Below are positions 1-10,251 of a stretch of DNA of 36,596 bases, piece by piece. Under the pieces are notes generated by a model. It did not search any database and had not been told where the DNA came from. It saw nothing but the letters and a program-made list of their open reading frames with translations. Each line of letters opens with the position of its first letter. The stretch's first letter is position 1. This stretch comes from Auxenochlorella pyrenoidosa (taxonomy: Eukaryota; Chlorophyta; Trebouxiophyceae; Chlorellales; Chlorellaceae). The stretch lies in assembly GCA_001430745.1 (NCBI GenBank), contig KQ481962.1, positions 810,217-846,812 of the forward strand. Reading direction: 5' to 3'. The translations under genes and the position numbers were made by a program.

Positions 1-263
1 AGGGTTGCAGCGCCGCATTGTACGGGAGCGTGCGATAGCGTCCAATGCCCGGCCCCCAGCTGCCGAGCTCCTGGCGTGTTGCCGCGCTCGTGCCAGGGCG
101 ACTCGCAGCACCCCTGGGCTCGACCTCAAGCTGTCAGCAGCCCTGCCTGTGTTTGCTTCGATGCGTGCCCCTGGCAACCGGCTGTCCGGGCACAGCATTC
201 AAGGGCCGTGCCCCTTGTAGTCTCACCATTGGACCCTGGCCTGCTGGCCGGCCCCGCCTGCAG
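1..263 (+). other. Upstream intron or unresolved 5' part of the CRAL-TRIO gene
   Basis: This stretch ends in a C/G-rich run and CAG directly before the first recognisable CRAL-TRIO exon, so its 3' part is most simply an intron. One frame stays open from 76 into the exon, but its translation does not resemble the N-terminal part of a Sec14 protein. An exon inside this stretch cannot be excluded. Confidence 0.4.
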
Positions 264-1951
264 GCCGCTGATCTACAGCTGCCTGGCGCTGGCCACCAAC
301 CGGGATGTGGAGGACAACAGGAAGCACATGATCTCCGTGTTTGAGCAGGCGATACGCCTCATGCCGCACGCGCAGCAGCAGGCACGGGCGCAGCAGCAGG
401 GGCAGGCGGAAGCACAGCAGCAGGCGCCGCAGCAGGCAGAGGCCGGCGCTGCCCCGCAGCCAGAGCAGGCGGAGGACTCAGAGGATGAGTTTGCCACGGT
501 CGCCAGCGAGCTGTGCAGCCAGCCCAGCAGCGAGGCGACGCTGCCAGAGCTGCAGGCACAGCTGCCGGTGCAGCAGCCGTTGCAGCCGGCGCAGCAGGCG
601 CCGGCAGCGCAGCAGGCACAGCAGCAGGGCCAGCAGCGGCCTGTGGAGTCGTGGTGCTGGGTCATGGACTTTCACGGCTTCTCCATCCGCGACTGCGACC
701 CCCGCCTGGCCAAGGTGAGCCCCCCCCCCCCTGCCCGGTACGTCCCTGCCCGCTGCCGGCGGCAGCGTCTGCACGGTCCCCGAGCCTGCTCGGCACGTCG
801 CCCCAAGCGCGGATGCACCTCGCTGAATGGCGCTCGTGCATGTATCACCCTGCCTGGAGAGCACTGGTCTTCCTTCAGCACTAGGTGGATGGCACCTCAG
901 GGACAACAGGCATCGTGTGCTCACCCTGCCCTCGGGCCACTGCCCACCCCCCCGCCCAACCCACAGATCTTCCTCAACCTGTCGGCGGCGCACTACCCCG
1001 AACGTCTGGGCACCTTCTTCATTGTGTCGGCACCCACCGTGTTCAACACCCTCTGGCGCGCCATCTCCCACTTCATCGACCCCGTCACCAAGCAGAAGGT
1101 GGGCCTCCGCTGCCCGGGCCGCCCGCGCCTGCCCCAGCCGCGCTCCTGTGTGCCAAGCATCCCGCAGCGCCTCATGGCCGCTGGCCTTGCCGAGGCGCTA
1201 GTCTGCACTGCGCCGCGGCATTTGCATGCAACCGCGGTGCAGCGAGGAACGTGCCGGGCCCCCCTTCGTCCCATGCACTGTTGCACGCGCCCTCCTTGCC
1301 ATGCCAAACCCCGCCCTGCGCCCCCTTCTTCTCCCCCACCCCTCGCTCGGCGCGCGCCCGCAGATCCACTTTGTGAACTTCAGCAGGAGGGACAACAGCA
1401 AGCTGGAGGGCCTGCTGGCGCGCTACTTTGATGCCGACACCACCGCCTGGCTGCTGCGCGAGATGGGGGAGAACCGCAACAAGAGCGTGGCCCTCTCCAA
1501 GGCCTACTCGTACCCAGACCTCAGGTCAGGGCTGGGCGCCGGGGGTGGCAGGCGCTGGGGCCAGCCTAACGGCACCAGTGGCAGGCGCCGCGCGCCGCGC
1601 TCAGCGGCGCTTGTGAGGGCCTGCGTGCCGCGCGCGTGCTGCTTGCTGTGCAGGGTGGCTCCGCTGGCATGTGCGCTGCTCAGAGGGTCATCGTCTTCTG
1701 CTGAAGCTCCCTTTGCCGGCCGCAGCCTCTCAGCCCGCACCCCCGCCCCCGCTCACCCGCCCTGCAGCAAGCTGGCGGCGGAGGGGCGCGGCGCCCCCGA
1801 CGTAGTGGCGGCACAGCAGGCGCGGCGCGCTGTGTCCACCTGCGGGCACGACCACCTGGGCAGCCCCGCCTTTTTGGACAAGCTGGAGGGCCAGCCCGAC
1901 CTGCTGCTGCCGCACCTGCACAGCCTGAGCCTCAAGGCGTCGCGCGAGTGA
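264..1951 (+). CDS. CRAL-TRIO (Sec14-like) domain protein, 3' part
   Basis: Exons 264-714, 967-1098, 1364-1524 and 1768-1951 (stop TGA 1949-1951) give 308 visible C-terminal residues; the 5' part lies before the window. Exon 1 opens after a CAG at 261-263, its first base completing a codon. It encodes the start of a CRAL-TRIO lipid-binding fold (PLIYSCLALATNRDVEDN), then a Q/A/E-rich insert of about 90 residues, then WCWVMDFHGFSIRDCDP. Exon 2 gives the core IFLNLSAAHYPERLGTFFIV, and exon 3 continues with IHFVNFSRRDNSKLEGLL. Family members bind a phospholipid or other hydrophobic ligand and move it between membranes; the ligand here cannot be told. The Q-rich insert splits the domain and is probably a flexible loop. 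The gene converges on the TPR gene. The family call is firm; the upstream exons and start are unknown. Confidence 0.85.
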
Positions 1952-2065
1952 GGTGGCCCGGGCTGCGCGTCGGCGCGTGACATCGGCGGCACCCCGCCCG
2001 GGCGCGCTGCCGCCAGTGCGGCCGCAGCGCCTGAAATCTCCAAACCCAACCTGCTGTTTCCCTGG

Positions 2066-2089
2066 GGGGCGCCCCTGGCTGGGCGCCCC
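2066..2089 (+). repeat. GC-only hairpin in CRAL-TRIO 3' UTR
   Basis: GGGGCGCCC (2066-2074) is the exact reverse complement of GGGCGCCCC (2081-2089), with loop CTGGCT between. Two further G-T wobbles could lengthen the stem outward. It lies 115 nt past the stop codon. Confidence 0.7.
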
Positions 2090-2517
2090 TTGGCTGTGAT
2101 TCTTTTCTGAGCACGAGCTGCCATTTCCTGTGGCTGCCGGGGCGCAGGCGGCAAGGCTGCCCTCCTCCTGCCTGCCATACCTCCTGCTGCCTGCCATATG
2201 ATTCCACCATGCAGCGCCAGCTCGGCCTCTCTGTACGTAACAGCATCGCTCACTTCAACCTGCCATCCTGCCCCGCTTTTCAACGAGCAGATCACCACCA
2301 GCTCATCGTATTGCCCGCCCTCTTTGCCAGCAGCACGGTATCCCTCTCCACTTCCATGCCGTACGTTTTATCCCGAGCTCTGCAGCTACGACTTCCCGCC
2401 CATCCCCGCTATGCGCACTTGCTTCAGGGCGCCCACCCACCGCCGGCGTGGCCAAACCACGCTGCCGCGTGCGCCGCGCTGCCATTTGATTCCCACCCCG
2501 GTTCCTGCCCCAGCAGC

Positions 2518-2538
2518 TGTAAGACCGGTTTCATGTAA
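2518..2538 (+). terminator. Two TGTAA poly(A) signals for the CRAL-TRIO gene
   Basis: TGTAA occurs at 2518-2522 and again at 2534-2538, about 570-590 nt after the stop. TGTAA is the usual poly(A) signal of chlorophyte algae. The assignment is by position and motif only. Confidence 0.5.
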
Positions 2539-2659
2539 CAGCCGGAAGTTCACTTTTGGGGGGAGGGGACAAGGTTGGGAGTGACACAAGGGTACGAGGC
2601 AGCACGACTGCGATTCGAGCATAGAGGAGAGGAGTCCAGCAAGGCCAGGGCAGGTGCGC

Positions 2660-5600
2660 TCAGTCCAGCTCAAAAAGATCGTCGACAGCCTCGACATCGA
2701 TGCTGCCTGCCTCGCTGGCCGCGCCATCCAGCTCCCCCTCCTCGCTGCCAGCCTCGCTGTGCAGCCCTGAAACCCCTGCAGCCAGCCCTGCAGGCCCCGG
2801 CCCAGAGGCATGGACCCGCTGCACCGCCGCGCCACCCGCAGCTGCTGCGCGCTCGTCCGCAGCCCCCGCCTGCGCGGCCCCGGCAGCCCCGCTTGCGGCG
2901 TCTGCCAGCAGGCGGCCCCCTGCTGCAGCGGCCGCGCCGTCGCCGGCCGGCAGCGCCAGCGGCTCTTCCTTCATGGCTTGGTAGTCGTCCCAGGACAGCA
3001 GGGGGACCTCATAAGCCTCCAGCCTCTCGGGGCCCTCCTGCCGCAGCACGTCCAGGAGCCGCTCCACCTGCGCTGGCAGGGGGGGTGCGCGGACAGGGAG
3101 CGGCGCTGGACAGGGTGGCCCATGGGGTAGCCCGCTGGCCGGCCCAAGGTTGAAGGGGGGGGGCGCGCAGTGGAATGTGCAGCCGCACGCAGTGGCGCCT
3201 GGAGCAGGCAGGTGTTGAGTGGCAGCGATGTGCATAAGGCAGCCGTGCCTGCGCACACATGCCCCTGCAACCATTCTCCAAGGCGAAGAGCAAGGCAGCT
3301 TCCTTCGTTTCAGCAGCTGGATGCGCACCATGACCTGGGTGGCGCGCGGGTACTGCAGTACCATGTCCAGCTCATTGGCTTCCAGGGCCAGTAGCTTGTC
3401 CATGACTGCCTCGGGCAGCTCGGGGTACTGCAGGCAGGGGAGCGTGACCTCAGCATGCGCGTCACTGGGGAAGGCGCTGTCAATGCCCTGGGCCAGCAGG
3501 CGATGGCTTGCTAGCCGCCCTGCCCCCTGCCACCTCACCTGCGCATAGATGCGCTTCTTCATCCACTCGTAGTAGTAATAGTACTTGGGCCGGTGCCGCT
3601 TGAACTCTGGCAGCGCGGCCTCGCGCTCCGCCGCCAAGTGGGCCTCCAGGCCTGCGGCGCCGCCGGCCTGCAAGGCCCACACACAACAAACCCAGCATGC
3701 TAGTCAGCAGGAATGGCATGCTTCGCCAGCGCACAGCCTATTCGGCATGCAGCAACCATCCACACTGTGCAGTCCAACGCTCTGTGGCTGCTCATGGCTG
3801 TCATGCCAGGCTTCCACCGCATCATATCTGCAGTAACCTTTCATGGCCTGACCCGCAGCGCTGCAGCGCACGGCTCGGGGACGCGGCGCAGCAGCCGCTC
3901 GACGGCCTCTGCATACTCCTCATTTTCAGGGTCCAACTGGCGGGCCTGCTCAGGTATGGGCAGAGAGATCACAGTTGCTTACGTGAGGGCAAGTAGGCCG
4001 GCCCGCAGAAGTGGAGCTATGGTGGCTCGCCTCCCGTCGACAGCCTGCTGGCACCGTGCAAATGGGAGCCAAGCCCGGGCAAGAGTCTCACCCGCTGGGC
4101 GGCAAGAACGGCGGGCACATTGTCCGCCTGTGCCTCCAGCGCGGCAGAAAAGAGGCTAAGCGCGGCGGGCCAGGCAGAGCGCCGCCCCGCTGCCTCCAGC
4201 TGCGGTGGCGGCGGCGGCGCGGGCGGCGGCGCCTCTGGCTCCTCCTTGCCCGCCCCGCCTGGGCGCTTGACCAGAGCAGAGCTGCTGCCCTTGCTGCTGC
4301 CGCTGCTGGTGCCTGTGGCCTCCTGGTCAGGGCTGTCCTCAAGCTGCGGGCCGTACACCAGGGCAAGGCGCAGGTCCTTCACAGCCTGCCGCGCATCCCC
4401 GGCATGCAGGTAGGCGGCTGCGCGCATCAGGGCAGCCTCTGCCCGCCCGGGTCGCCGCGCTTGCGCCCAGGCGTCGCACAGCAGGCCCCGTGCCTGCGGG
4501 CAGGGCAGGGTCGCGGCAGGAGGGGCGGTTGCCCGCTGCAGCAGGTCGTGCACTGTGGGTTTTGAAACCCGCTGCTGCTGTGCGGCAACACAGCTCAACG
4601 CAATTCAAGCAGCTTGCACAGCCTTCTGGTACTGCACACCGGCCAACAGCGTGGCCGCCGCAGTGCAGGCAGGACGAAGCCAACCCCCCCCCCCACCACA
4701 CACACACACACGAGCGCTCCCCACCTCGTCCTGCAGGGCATACAGCGCCTCCTCCAGGTGCCCCTGCAGCGGGTCGGGGGCCAGGCGCTGCTCCGCCGGC
4801 ACCGGCCGCAGCAGACGGCCGTCCCGCGAGGACAGCGGGTTGGGCGCCTGCGCCGCCTCCACGTGCCGCGCCCAGTACTGTGGCAGAGGGGAGCTTGCGG
4901 GGGCAGTGATGAACCGCAAGGGGCTGGCGCAGGTGTGCGTGCCGATCACGAAGGCAAGCCTGTCTTGCATTGCAACACAAAGGGCAAGCGCTAGCGCAGG
5001 CACGGCCAGCCCCCGGCACGCCCCGGCACGTGCGCCCACCTTTGCCAGCCAGGGCACCGGCAGCTCCTCCACAGCCAGGTGTAGGGCGGCATGCAGCTCT
5101 GGGCAGCCCGGGCTCCTGGCCAGCCCCCTCCGATAGGTCTGCAGGCAGTCGATGAGACGGCCCATGGCGGCCAGTGCCTCGGCCTTGCGGTGCACAGCCT
5201 TTGCCAGGCGACCTGGAGGAGTCGGCTCTGCGCCATTGACAGACAGAGCCTCAAGGGCTGCATCTGCGTCTTGCAGAGCCTGCTCTAGCTGGCCTGCAGG
5301 ACAATGGTGCAGCAGGAAACTTAGACTGCACACAGTGGCGGGCTAAATGCCGGCAGCGGCAGTGGCAGACCCCGCTGTGCCTACCAAGCTTCAGCGCTGC
5401 CAGGCTGCGGTTGCAGAGCGTGGGGACGTGGCAAGGGTCGACCCTCAGCGCCGCAGAGTAGTGCTCCACAGCCTGCTCGAGCTCCCCGGTCCTGAAAGCT
5501 GCAGAAGGGGAGCGGTCAACAGTGTCGGGGGAGTCCGAACCGTCATCTGCGTGCTCGATCGCATGTTGCAGTGATGCATACTCGCTCGAGACCAGGAAGC

Positions 5601-5682
5601 GCGATGGGCGACACTGAGCGCAAGGCTTGCCTGCGTCCCCCTCCGCCTTCCAGGCCAGCAGCTCATCATATTCTCGTTCCAT
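2660..5682 (-). CDS. TPR-repeat protein with conserved aromatic C-terminal region
   Basis: Modelled exons on the minus strand: 5682-5631, 5498-5385, 5293-5040, 4877-4725, 4535-4092, 3945-3853, 3667-3539, 3487-3329 and 3067-2660, about 601 residues. The N-terminus reads MEREYDELLAWKAEGDAAF and then TGELEQAVEHYSAALRVDP, a classic TPR; a second follows from QLEQALQDADAALEAL. More TPR-like helices occur in exons 3, 5 and 6. Exon 7 holds an unusual block, RPKYYYYYEWMKKRIYAQ, followed by YPELPEAVMDKLLALEANEL; this part is not recognised. The last exon is acidic and Ala/Gly-rich, ending DDLFELD. TPRs bind partner proteins, often chaperones; no partner can be named. Intron 1 is GC-AG. The end of exon 8 is ambiguous: ATG|GTGCGC at 3329 is chosen, but 3272 is also in phase. 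The gene is divergent from the YebC gene. Confidence 0.75.
4684..4711. repeat. C run plus (CA)n microsatellite in TPR intron
   Basis: Eleven C's are followed by an uninterrupted CA tract at about 4697-4711, inside TPR intron 4. On the transcribed strand it is a GT repeat close to the donor. Confidence 0.8.
5499..5630 (-). other. GC-AG intron (TPR gene, intron 1)
   Basis: Donor CAG|GCAAGC, acceptor CTGCAG. Joining here restores the TPR start EGDAAFRTGELEQAVEHY in frame. Reading through instead inserts about 44 residues that break the helix. Confidence 0.75.
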
Positions 5683-5868
5683 AGTGATCTCACGGGTAAT
5701 GCAAGGCTGCATAACCCAAGCACAAGCCTCTGGTAGCCATTTTCTTGTGGGCGCCAGGCTGTCACATAGCATGGCCTGCTTGCACGGCCAATTGGCTTGC
5801 CAATCGCTTCATTCGCTGGTCCCGAAGACATCGCTGCTGGCGAAAGCGCCTGTTCCACCCCGTACAGA
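5683..5868. promoter_or_regulatory. Shared divergent upstream region, TPR / YebC genes
   Basis: Only 186 bp separate the chosen start codons of the two head-to-head genes, so promoter and both 5' UTRs must overlap or lie within. No TATA box or other core motif was recognised. An alternative upstream ATG for the YebC gene exists at 5797. Confidence 0.5.
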
Positions 5869-8564
5869 ATGCTTCAGCGGCTACTGACGCCCCTGGCTAC
5901 TGCCTCGGCGGTGGGCATGCGCAGCTCTTTTGCAGGAAGCACCAAACAGCTGATGGGGCCCGCACCCCGGCTGGTGCTGCCCCAGCGGCGAGAGCTGCTG
6001 GCCTCCCCCGTCTGTATGGGCAGGTGCGCGCTCGTGGGGTTGTGCTACCAGCAAAACCTCTAACGAAGGCATGCCATTGGACGGTAGACCCGTGGGTGGT
6101 GGGTCACGTGGGACTGGCAGCGGCGGCGGCGGCACTGCAGGCGGCAGCGGCGGCATCACCAGCACAGCAGGCCAGTTCAGTGCAGCCTCACCGCTTGACC
6201 TGATGACCGCGAACGCACCCAGGCATGCCACTTTGGATGATCATGCAAGCGCTGCAAGCTCAACTGGCTCATGCTGCGAGCGTCGCCTCCCCCTCGCGCA
6301 GGCGCTCTGCCAAGATTGCCACCCGCAAGGGCAAGGCCGACGCCGCCAAGGCCAAGCTGTTTGGCAAGATCGGCAAGCAGATTGCGCAGGCGGTGCGGCA
6401 GGGCGGCCCCGACCAGGTGGCCAACGCGCGGCTGCGAGAGGCGCTGGCGGCGGCCAAGGTGGCGCAGGTGGGCGGCGCGCTGGCAGGCAGCGATTCTTGC
6501 CTGTGCCGCCTGCCCTGCGGCGGCCAGCAGTCGTCCAGCCACTGCTGAGACGATGTCAGGGCAGCGAGGCAGGGCTGGCTTTAAGCTTTGAAGCTGTCAC
6601 AGCAAGGGTGGGGTCAGCAGACGGGCTGAGGCCTTTCCTCGACCTAGGCATGCTGCCCTGCCTGCTGGGCCTCGCCGCAGGTCCCCACTGACATCATCGA
6701 GCGGAACATCAAGAGGGCATCTGAGTCCAAGGCTGACTATGCAGAGGTGGGCGCGACGGAGTATGTGCGCCCACCTGTGCCCTCCCTGACCCCACGCTCT
6801 GGAGCCCCGCTCTCCCTTCAGCTCCCTTGCCAGGGCAGCTGTCTGTGCATGCGCCTGTGCCTCTGGCGCTCCGCAGCTGCCCTGGAATCAGGCGGTAGCT
6901 GCCCGTCGCTCTGGCTGGCCAGCCGTCCACGACCCACCCCCCACACCCCACACCCAACCCCCCACCCACACCCTCACACACGCACACAAACGCGACGAGG
7001 TCTCACACACACACACCACCACCACCCTTCAGGTCACCTACGAGGCCTACGGCCTGGGCGGCACCGGCTTTGTGATCGAGTGCCTGACCGACAACGTCAA
7101 CCGCTCGGCGTCCGACGTCAAGGCCGCCATCACCAAGGGCGGCGGCAAGGCGAGGGCCGCCCGTTTGCCATGTGCATTGTGTTATGCATCATGTTGCGCC
7201 CGCTGCTGCTGCTTGTCGGCACCGCTGCGCGCGGTTACGCGTCGACAGAGCCACTGACAATGGCCACTGGCCAAACCAGGCCCGCTTGTCCCAGGCTTCC
7301 TTTGCCCCCTCCTTGCAACCCCCAACCGTTCCCCACCCCCAACCTCAACTCCCCCCGCAGGTGGCCGACCCCGGCTCCGTGCTGTTCAACTTCCAGCGGC
7401 AGGGCCTGGTGATGATTGACGCGAGCGAGGGGGAGGACCGCGCTTTCGAGGCCGCCATGGAGGCGGGGGCGGCCGACATGCAGCCGGCGCTGGACGACGA
7501 CGACAAGGTGGTGGGCTACAAGGTGCGCCGCCTGTCCGCGCCCCCGCACTGTGTACATCCGCCCGGTGGACGTGCGCAGGGGGGAGGGATCAGTGGCTCG
7601 CTGGGCTGCACGCTGCCGCGCTGCTGGGGGGTGCTGCACCACCTGCCGTGGCTTGAGCAGCAAGCACCAGGCCCCGCGCGCTGACAGCCTGCGAGTGGTG
7701 CACGGCACCTGAGCGAGCAGCGCACGGGTGTGGGTAGGTTGTGGACACCGGGCAGGCACAGTGCGGCTGCAGGGACCAGGGGAGCAGGGCACGCGCAGCT
7801 CATCCTTCGCCGGCCGCGCCCCTCGCTCCTGCGGGGGGAGCCCAATGGCCCCAGCGGTCTACAGGCTGCGCACAGCACACCCGCCCTGCTCAGACCTCGG
7901 CCCTGCTGCTCCCAGTGCAGGGTCCGACAAGGTTGGCAGGCACACCCTTGCACCCACACCCTTGTTGCACTTGCGCTGCACCACCGCAGGGCCCCCCTCG
8001 CCTCGCACCTTGCCCCCTAGCAGCCGGCGTGCCATGCCCCTGCACAGCTGCCCCTGCCCACCCCCGCTGCGCATCCTGCCCGCGCCGATGTGCGCTGCAG
8101 GTGCTGACTGCGGTGGAGGACTTTGGCGCCGTGAGCAGCAGCCTGGCGGAGCAGGGCATCAAGACGCTGCCCGAGGCCTCTGGCCTCGTGTATGTGCCGC
8201 TGGTGCAGCAGGTGGGCGGCAGGGAGGGCCCGCGGGGCGCCCCTGCTGAGCATGGCAGCACAGGATCAAAGGGCTGCCTGCCCATGGGACGAGGCGAGCC
8301 ATTGAGGTCAAGGCAGTTGCCCCACAATCATGCGCGCTCTGGCTCGACGCGCTGCTTGCCCGGCTGCACTGGGCTCTCGCTGCCGCCAGCGCTGCCTGTA
8401 CATTGCTGTACAGTTTGTGCATGGTGAGCATGCTGCTGCACCCCTGCCTGAGCGTGCAGGAGGTGGACGATGATCAGTTTGAGGGCAACGAGGCGCTGCT
8501 GGAGCGGCTGCTGGCAGTTGACGACGTCGACGCGGTCTACTCCACCGTTGCTGGCCTGGAGTGA
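5869..8564 (+). CDS. TACO1: YebC/TACO1-family translational activator, organelle-targeted
   Basis: Exons 5869-6023, 6302-6467, 6681-6746, 7033-7149, 7361-7522, 8101-8211 and 8460-8564 join in phase to 293 residues. The first about 50 residues ([20 protein letters not shown]...) are rich in R/S/A without acidic residues, as in a mitochondrial or plastid presequence. Then follow the family landmarks: [72 protein letters not shown], and the final domain ending [13 protein letters not shown]. Bacterial YebC and mitochondrial TACO1 help ribosomes through difficult stretches such as polyproline and support COX1 translation; which organelle is served here is not visible. Intron 4 is GC-AG. The start at 5869 is preferred over 5797 because it gives the cleaner presequence. 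Confidence 0.9.
6955..7022. repeat. CA-rich microsatellite before YebC exon 4
   Basis: A CA-rich tract with two cleaner (CA)n blocks ends 10 nt before the acceptor of intron 3. It overlaps the expected polypyrimidine region. Confidence 0.7.
7150..7360 (+). other. GC-AG intron (YebC gene, intron 4)
   Basis: Donor AAG|GCGAGG, acceptor CCCGCAG. The join gives [14 protein letters not shown], which is the uninterrupted family sequence, so the GC donor is well supported. Confidence 0.85.
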
Positions 8565-8995
8565 GAGCCAGGTGGCTCTCACCTGGCTTGCACTGCCCGA
8601 CAGGGGGCGCTGCCTGCCCTTGGGACCGTTTGTCTGCAAGCCTGCACCGCCAAGAAATGAACCCCACGCTTGGGCTGCCCCACATTGTGCGCCGCCTCAT
8701 GGTCCTACAGTCCTCATTCTTTCCCCCTGGGCAACCCCATCCCGCTGCCCAGGGGCGTCGCGTGTCATTTTGCTTTCCTGCTCCTTCTGCTGCTCCCATT
8801 TCCGCTTCCGTTCGCTCTATGTTCTCTGCTGCCCCCAACTGCACCTCACAAGATAGCATTTCATGCCTTTGACATCGCCACATGACGCAACCTGCTGATG
8901 CACCCCAGCCTGCAAAGCCATATGGCCCCACCGCCATGAATGCTGGTGCACGCTGTGTCTGCTGGCGCCCCGCGCGCTGTGCATGCTGCGGCACG
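8565..8995. other. Tail-to-tail 3' UTR region, YebC / UBL genes
   Basis: No gene, tRNA or repeat is recognised in these 431 bases. The region is pyrimidine-rich on the + strand. No TGTAA motif was found on either strand. Confidence 0.5.
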
Positions 8996-9743
8996 CTATG
9001 CCTTCAGGGCCTCAGCGCCAGACACGATGCGCCGCCCCTCTGGCGTCTCCACCACTGGCGGCCAGTAGTCGGGCTCCTCTGTGAGGTCGTAGCCCTGCCG
9101 AGGGTAAGGGATTGCGCAAGGGTGGGAGTGTGATGGGTGGGCCCTGCCTGCGAGGCTAGAGTTCCGTCTTGCAGTCGGGCACATGCGCTGTGGGCATGGC
9201 AGAGGGCACGGCGATGCGTCGCTCCTGATCAGGCTGGACCGGACTGGACTGCGGGGCGCCGCACTCACCGACAGGGAGAAGCCTGTGTGCAGGTTGAGGT
9301 CGAGCAGCGTCTTGCTGTCATATGCCTCTGTCAGCTCCTTGTCCTGAGAGGGGACAAACGTCCATGACAACAGATGGGCGCTTGCAGGATCTGCACATTG
9401 ATGGGACAGGCATGGTGCCCCAGGCAGGCTGTCCGTTTCTGTAGTCTGGCCCACCTGCCAGAACAGCAGGAGCTTGTCCCTTGGCACGCCAAGCTTGGCA
9501 GATGCCGCTGCCTTGACGTCTGCAATGGTCTGCTCGTACTTGATTCTGCGGCAAGACCAGACGAGGGAGAAAGATTTTTTAAACCAGAGACCGTGGGTGC
9601 AAGTCTTGATTGAAGAAAGGAACCCTCGTGGCCGGAATGCCGGTCACAATGGCTGCCACCCACTCACCGCACGTCGCACACTGCCGGGGGGTACAGCCTG
9701 CCCTTCCGCACCACTATGAAGATCTGGTTGCCCGCTGCGTTAG
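8996..9743 (-). CDS. Small ubiquitin-like-fold protein (5' end unresolved)
   Basis: Exons on the minus strand: about 9743-9668, 9545-9455, 9343-9269 and 9094-8996 (stop 8998-8996). The translation has the layout of a ubiquitin fold: NQIFIVVRKGRLYPPAVCDV (strands 1-2), TIADVKAASAKLGVPRDKLL (helix and the I-P-P-like turn), LFWQDKELTEAYDSKTLLD, then NLHTGFSLSGYDL, with a short tail EEPDYWPPVVETPEGRRI. There is no C-terminal Gly-Gly, so it is a UBL domain protein and not a conjugated modifier. The specific family is not recognised. The first coding exon was not found; the acceptor of the first visible exon may be after 9744 or after 9735. It follows the Mpv17 gene on the same strand. Confidence 0.65.
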
Positions 9744-10251
9744 CTGCAGTTGGCAGCAGGGATGAACATTGCAACAGCAGCTGGCAGAGGAAGCGATGTG
9801 CACTAAGGCCCTTGCGGCTGCCTGGCGGCGGCACACACAGCTCCGGTGGAGGCAACTCTGCCCGCGGCTCGGCTCTGGCGGCTCTACATGTTTCTGCATA
9901 TTTTTCTTGATTTCATTGCAGGAAGCGGCCGATGCCAACCGGGTCTGCACACGAGACTCCCTCGGTCCCATCACTCGATTGACGCACCCATTCTCAGCGC
10001 TTGCGACCCCTGTGATACAGTTATTACGATCGATAGCCGGAAACTTGCCGGAGAGCCGCGCGCTCGCCTAGAAGACCAAGTGTCACAGGCAGGACGGAGG
10101 CGGTAGGGCAGCAAAGCGGCCTCGCCAGCGCTCAATGCATCACCCGGCAACGTTGCAGGAAAAGAAATGAATTCGAAATGGCGCTTCCAATGAGTGCTTA
10201 GCAGCTGTAGAAGACGCAGGATTCGCTGTCGACCTGGGCAGCATCGCCACC
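9744..10251 (-). other. Region between UBL exons and Mpv17 stop; hides the UBL first exon
   Basis: The start codon and first exon of the UBL gene, the start of its intron and the Mpv17 3' UTR should all be here, but no ATG with a convincing donor in the required phase stood out. The part around 9990-10050 is more AT-rich than its surroundings. Confidence 0.4.

Larger units (their letters stand above)
1952..2659. other. Tail-to-tail 3' UTR region, CRAL-TRIO / TPR genes
   Basis: No coding sequence is recognised. It holds a strong GC hairpin at 2066-2089 (9 perfect pairs, 6-nt loop). Two TGTAA motifs on the + strand, at 2518-2522 and 2534-2538, are plausible chlorophyte poly(A) signals for the CRAL-TRIO gene and imply a 3' UTR near 0.6 kb. 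No TGTAA was found for the opposite gene. Confidence 0.5.
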
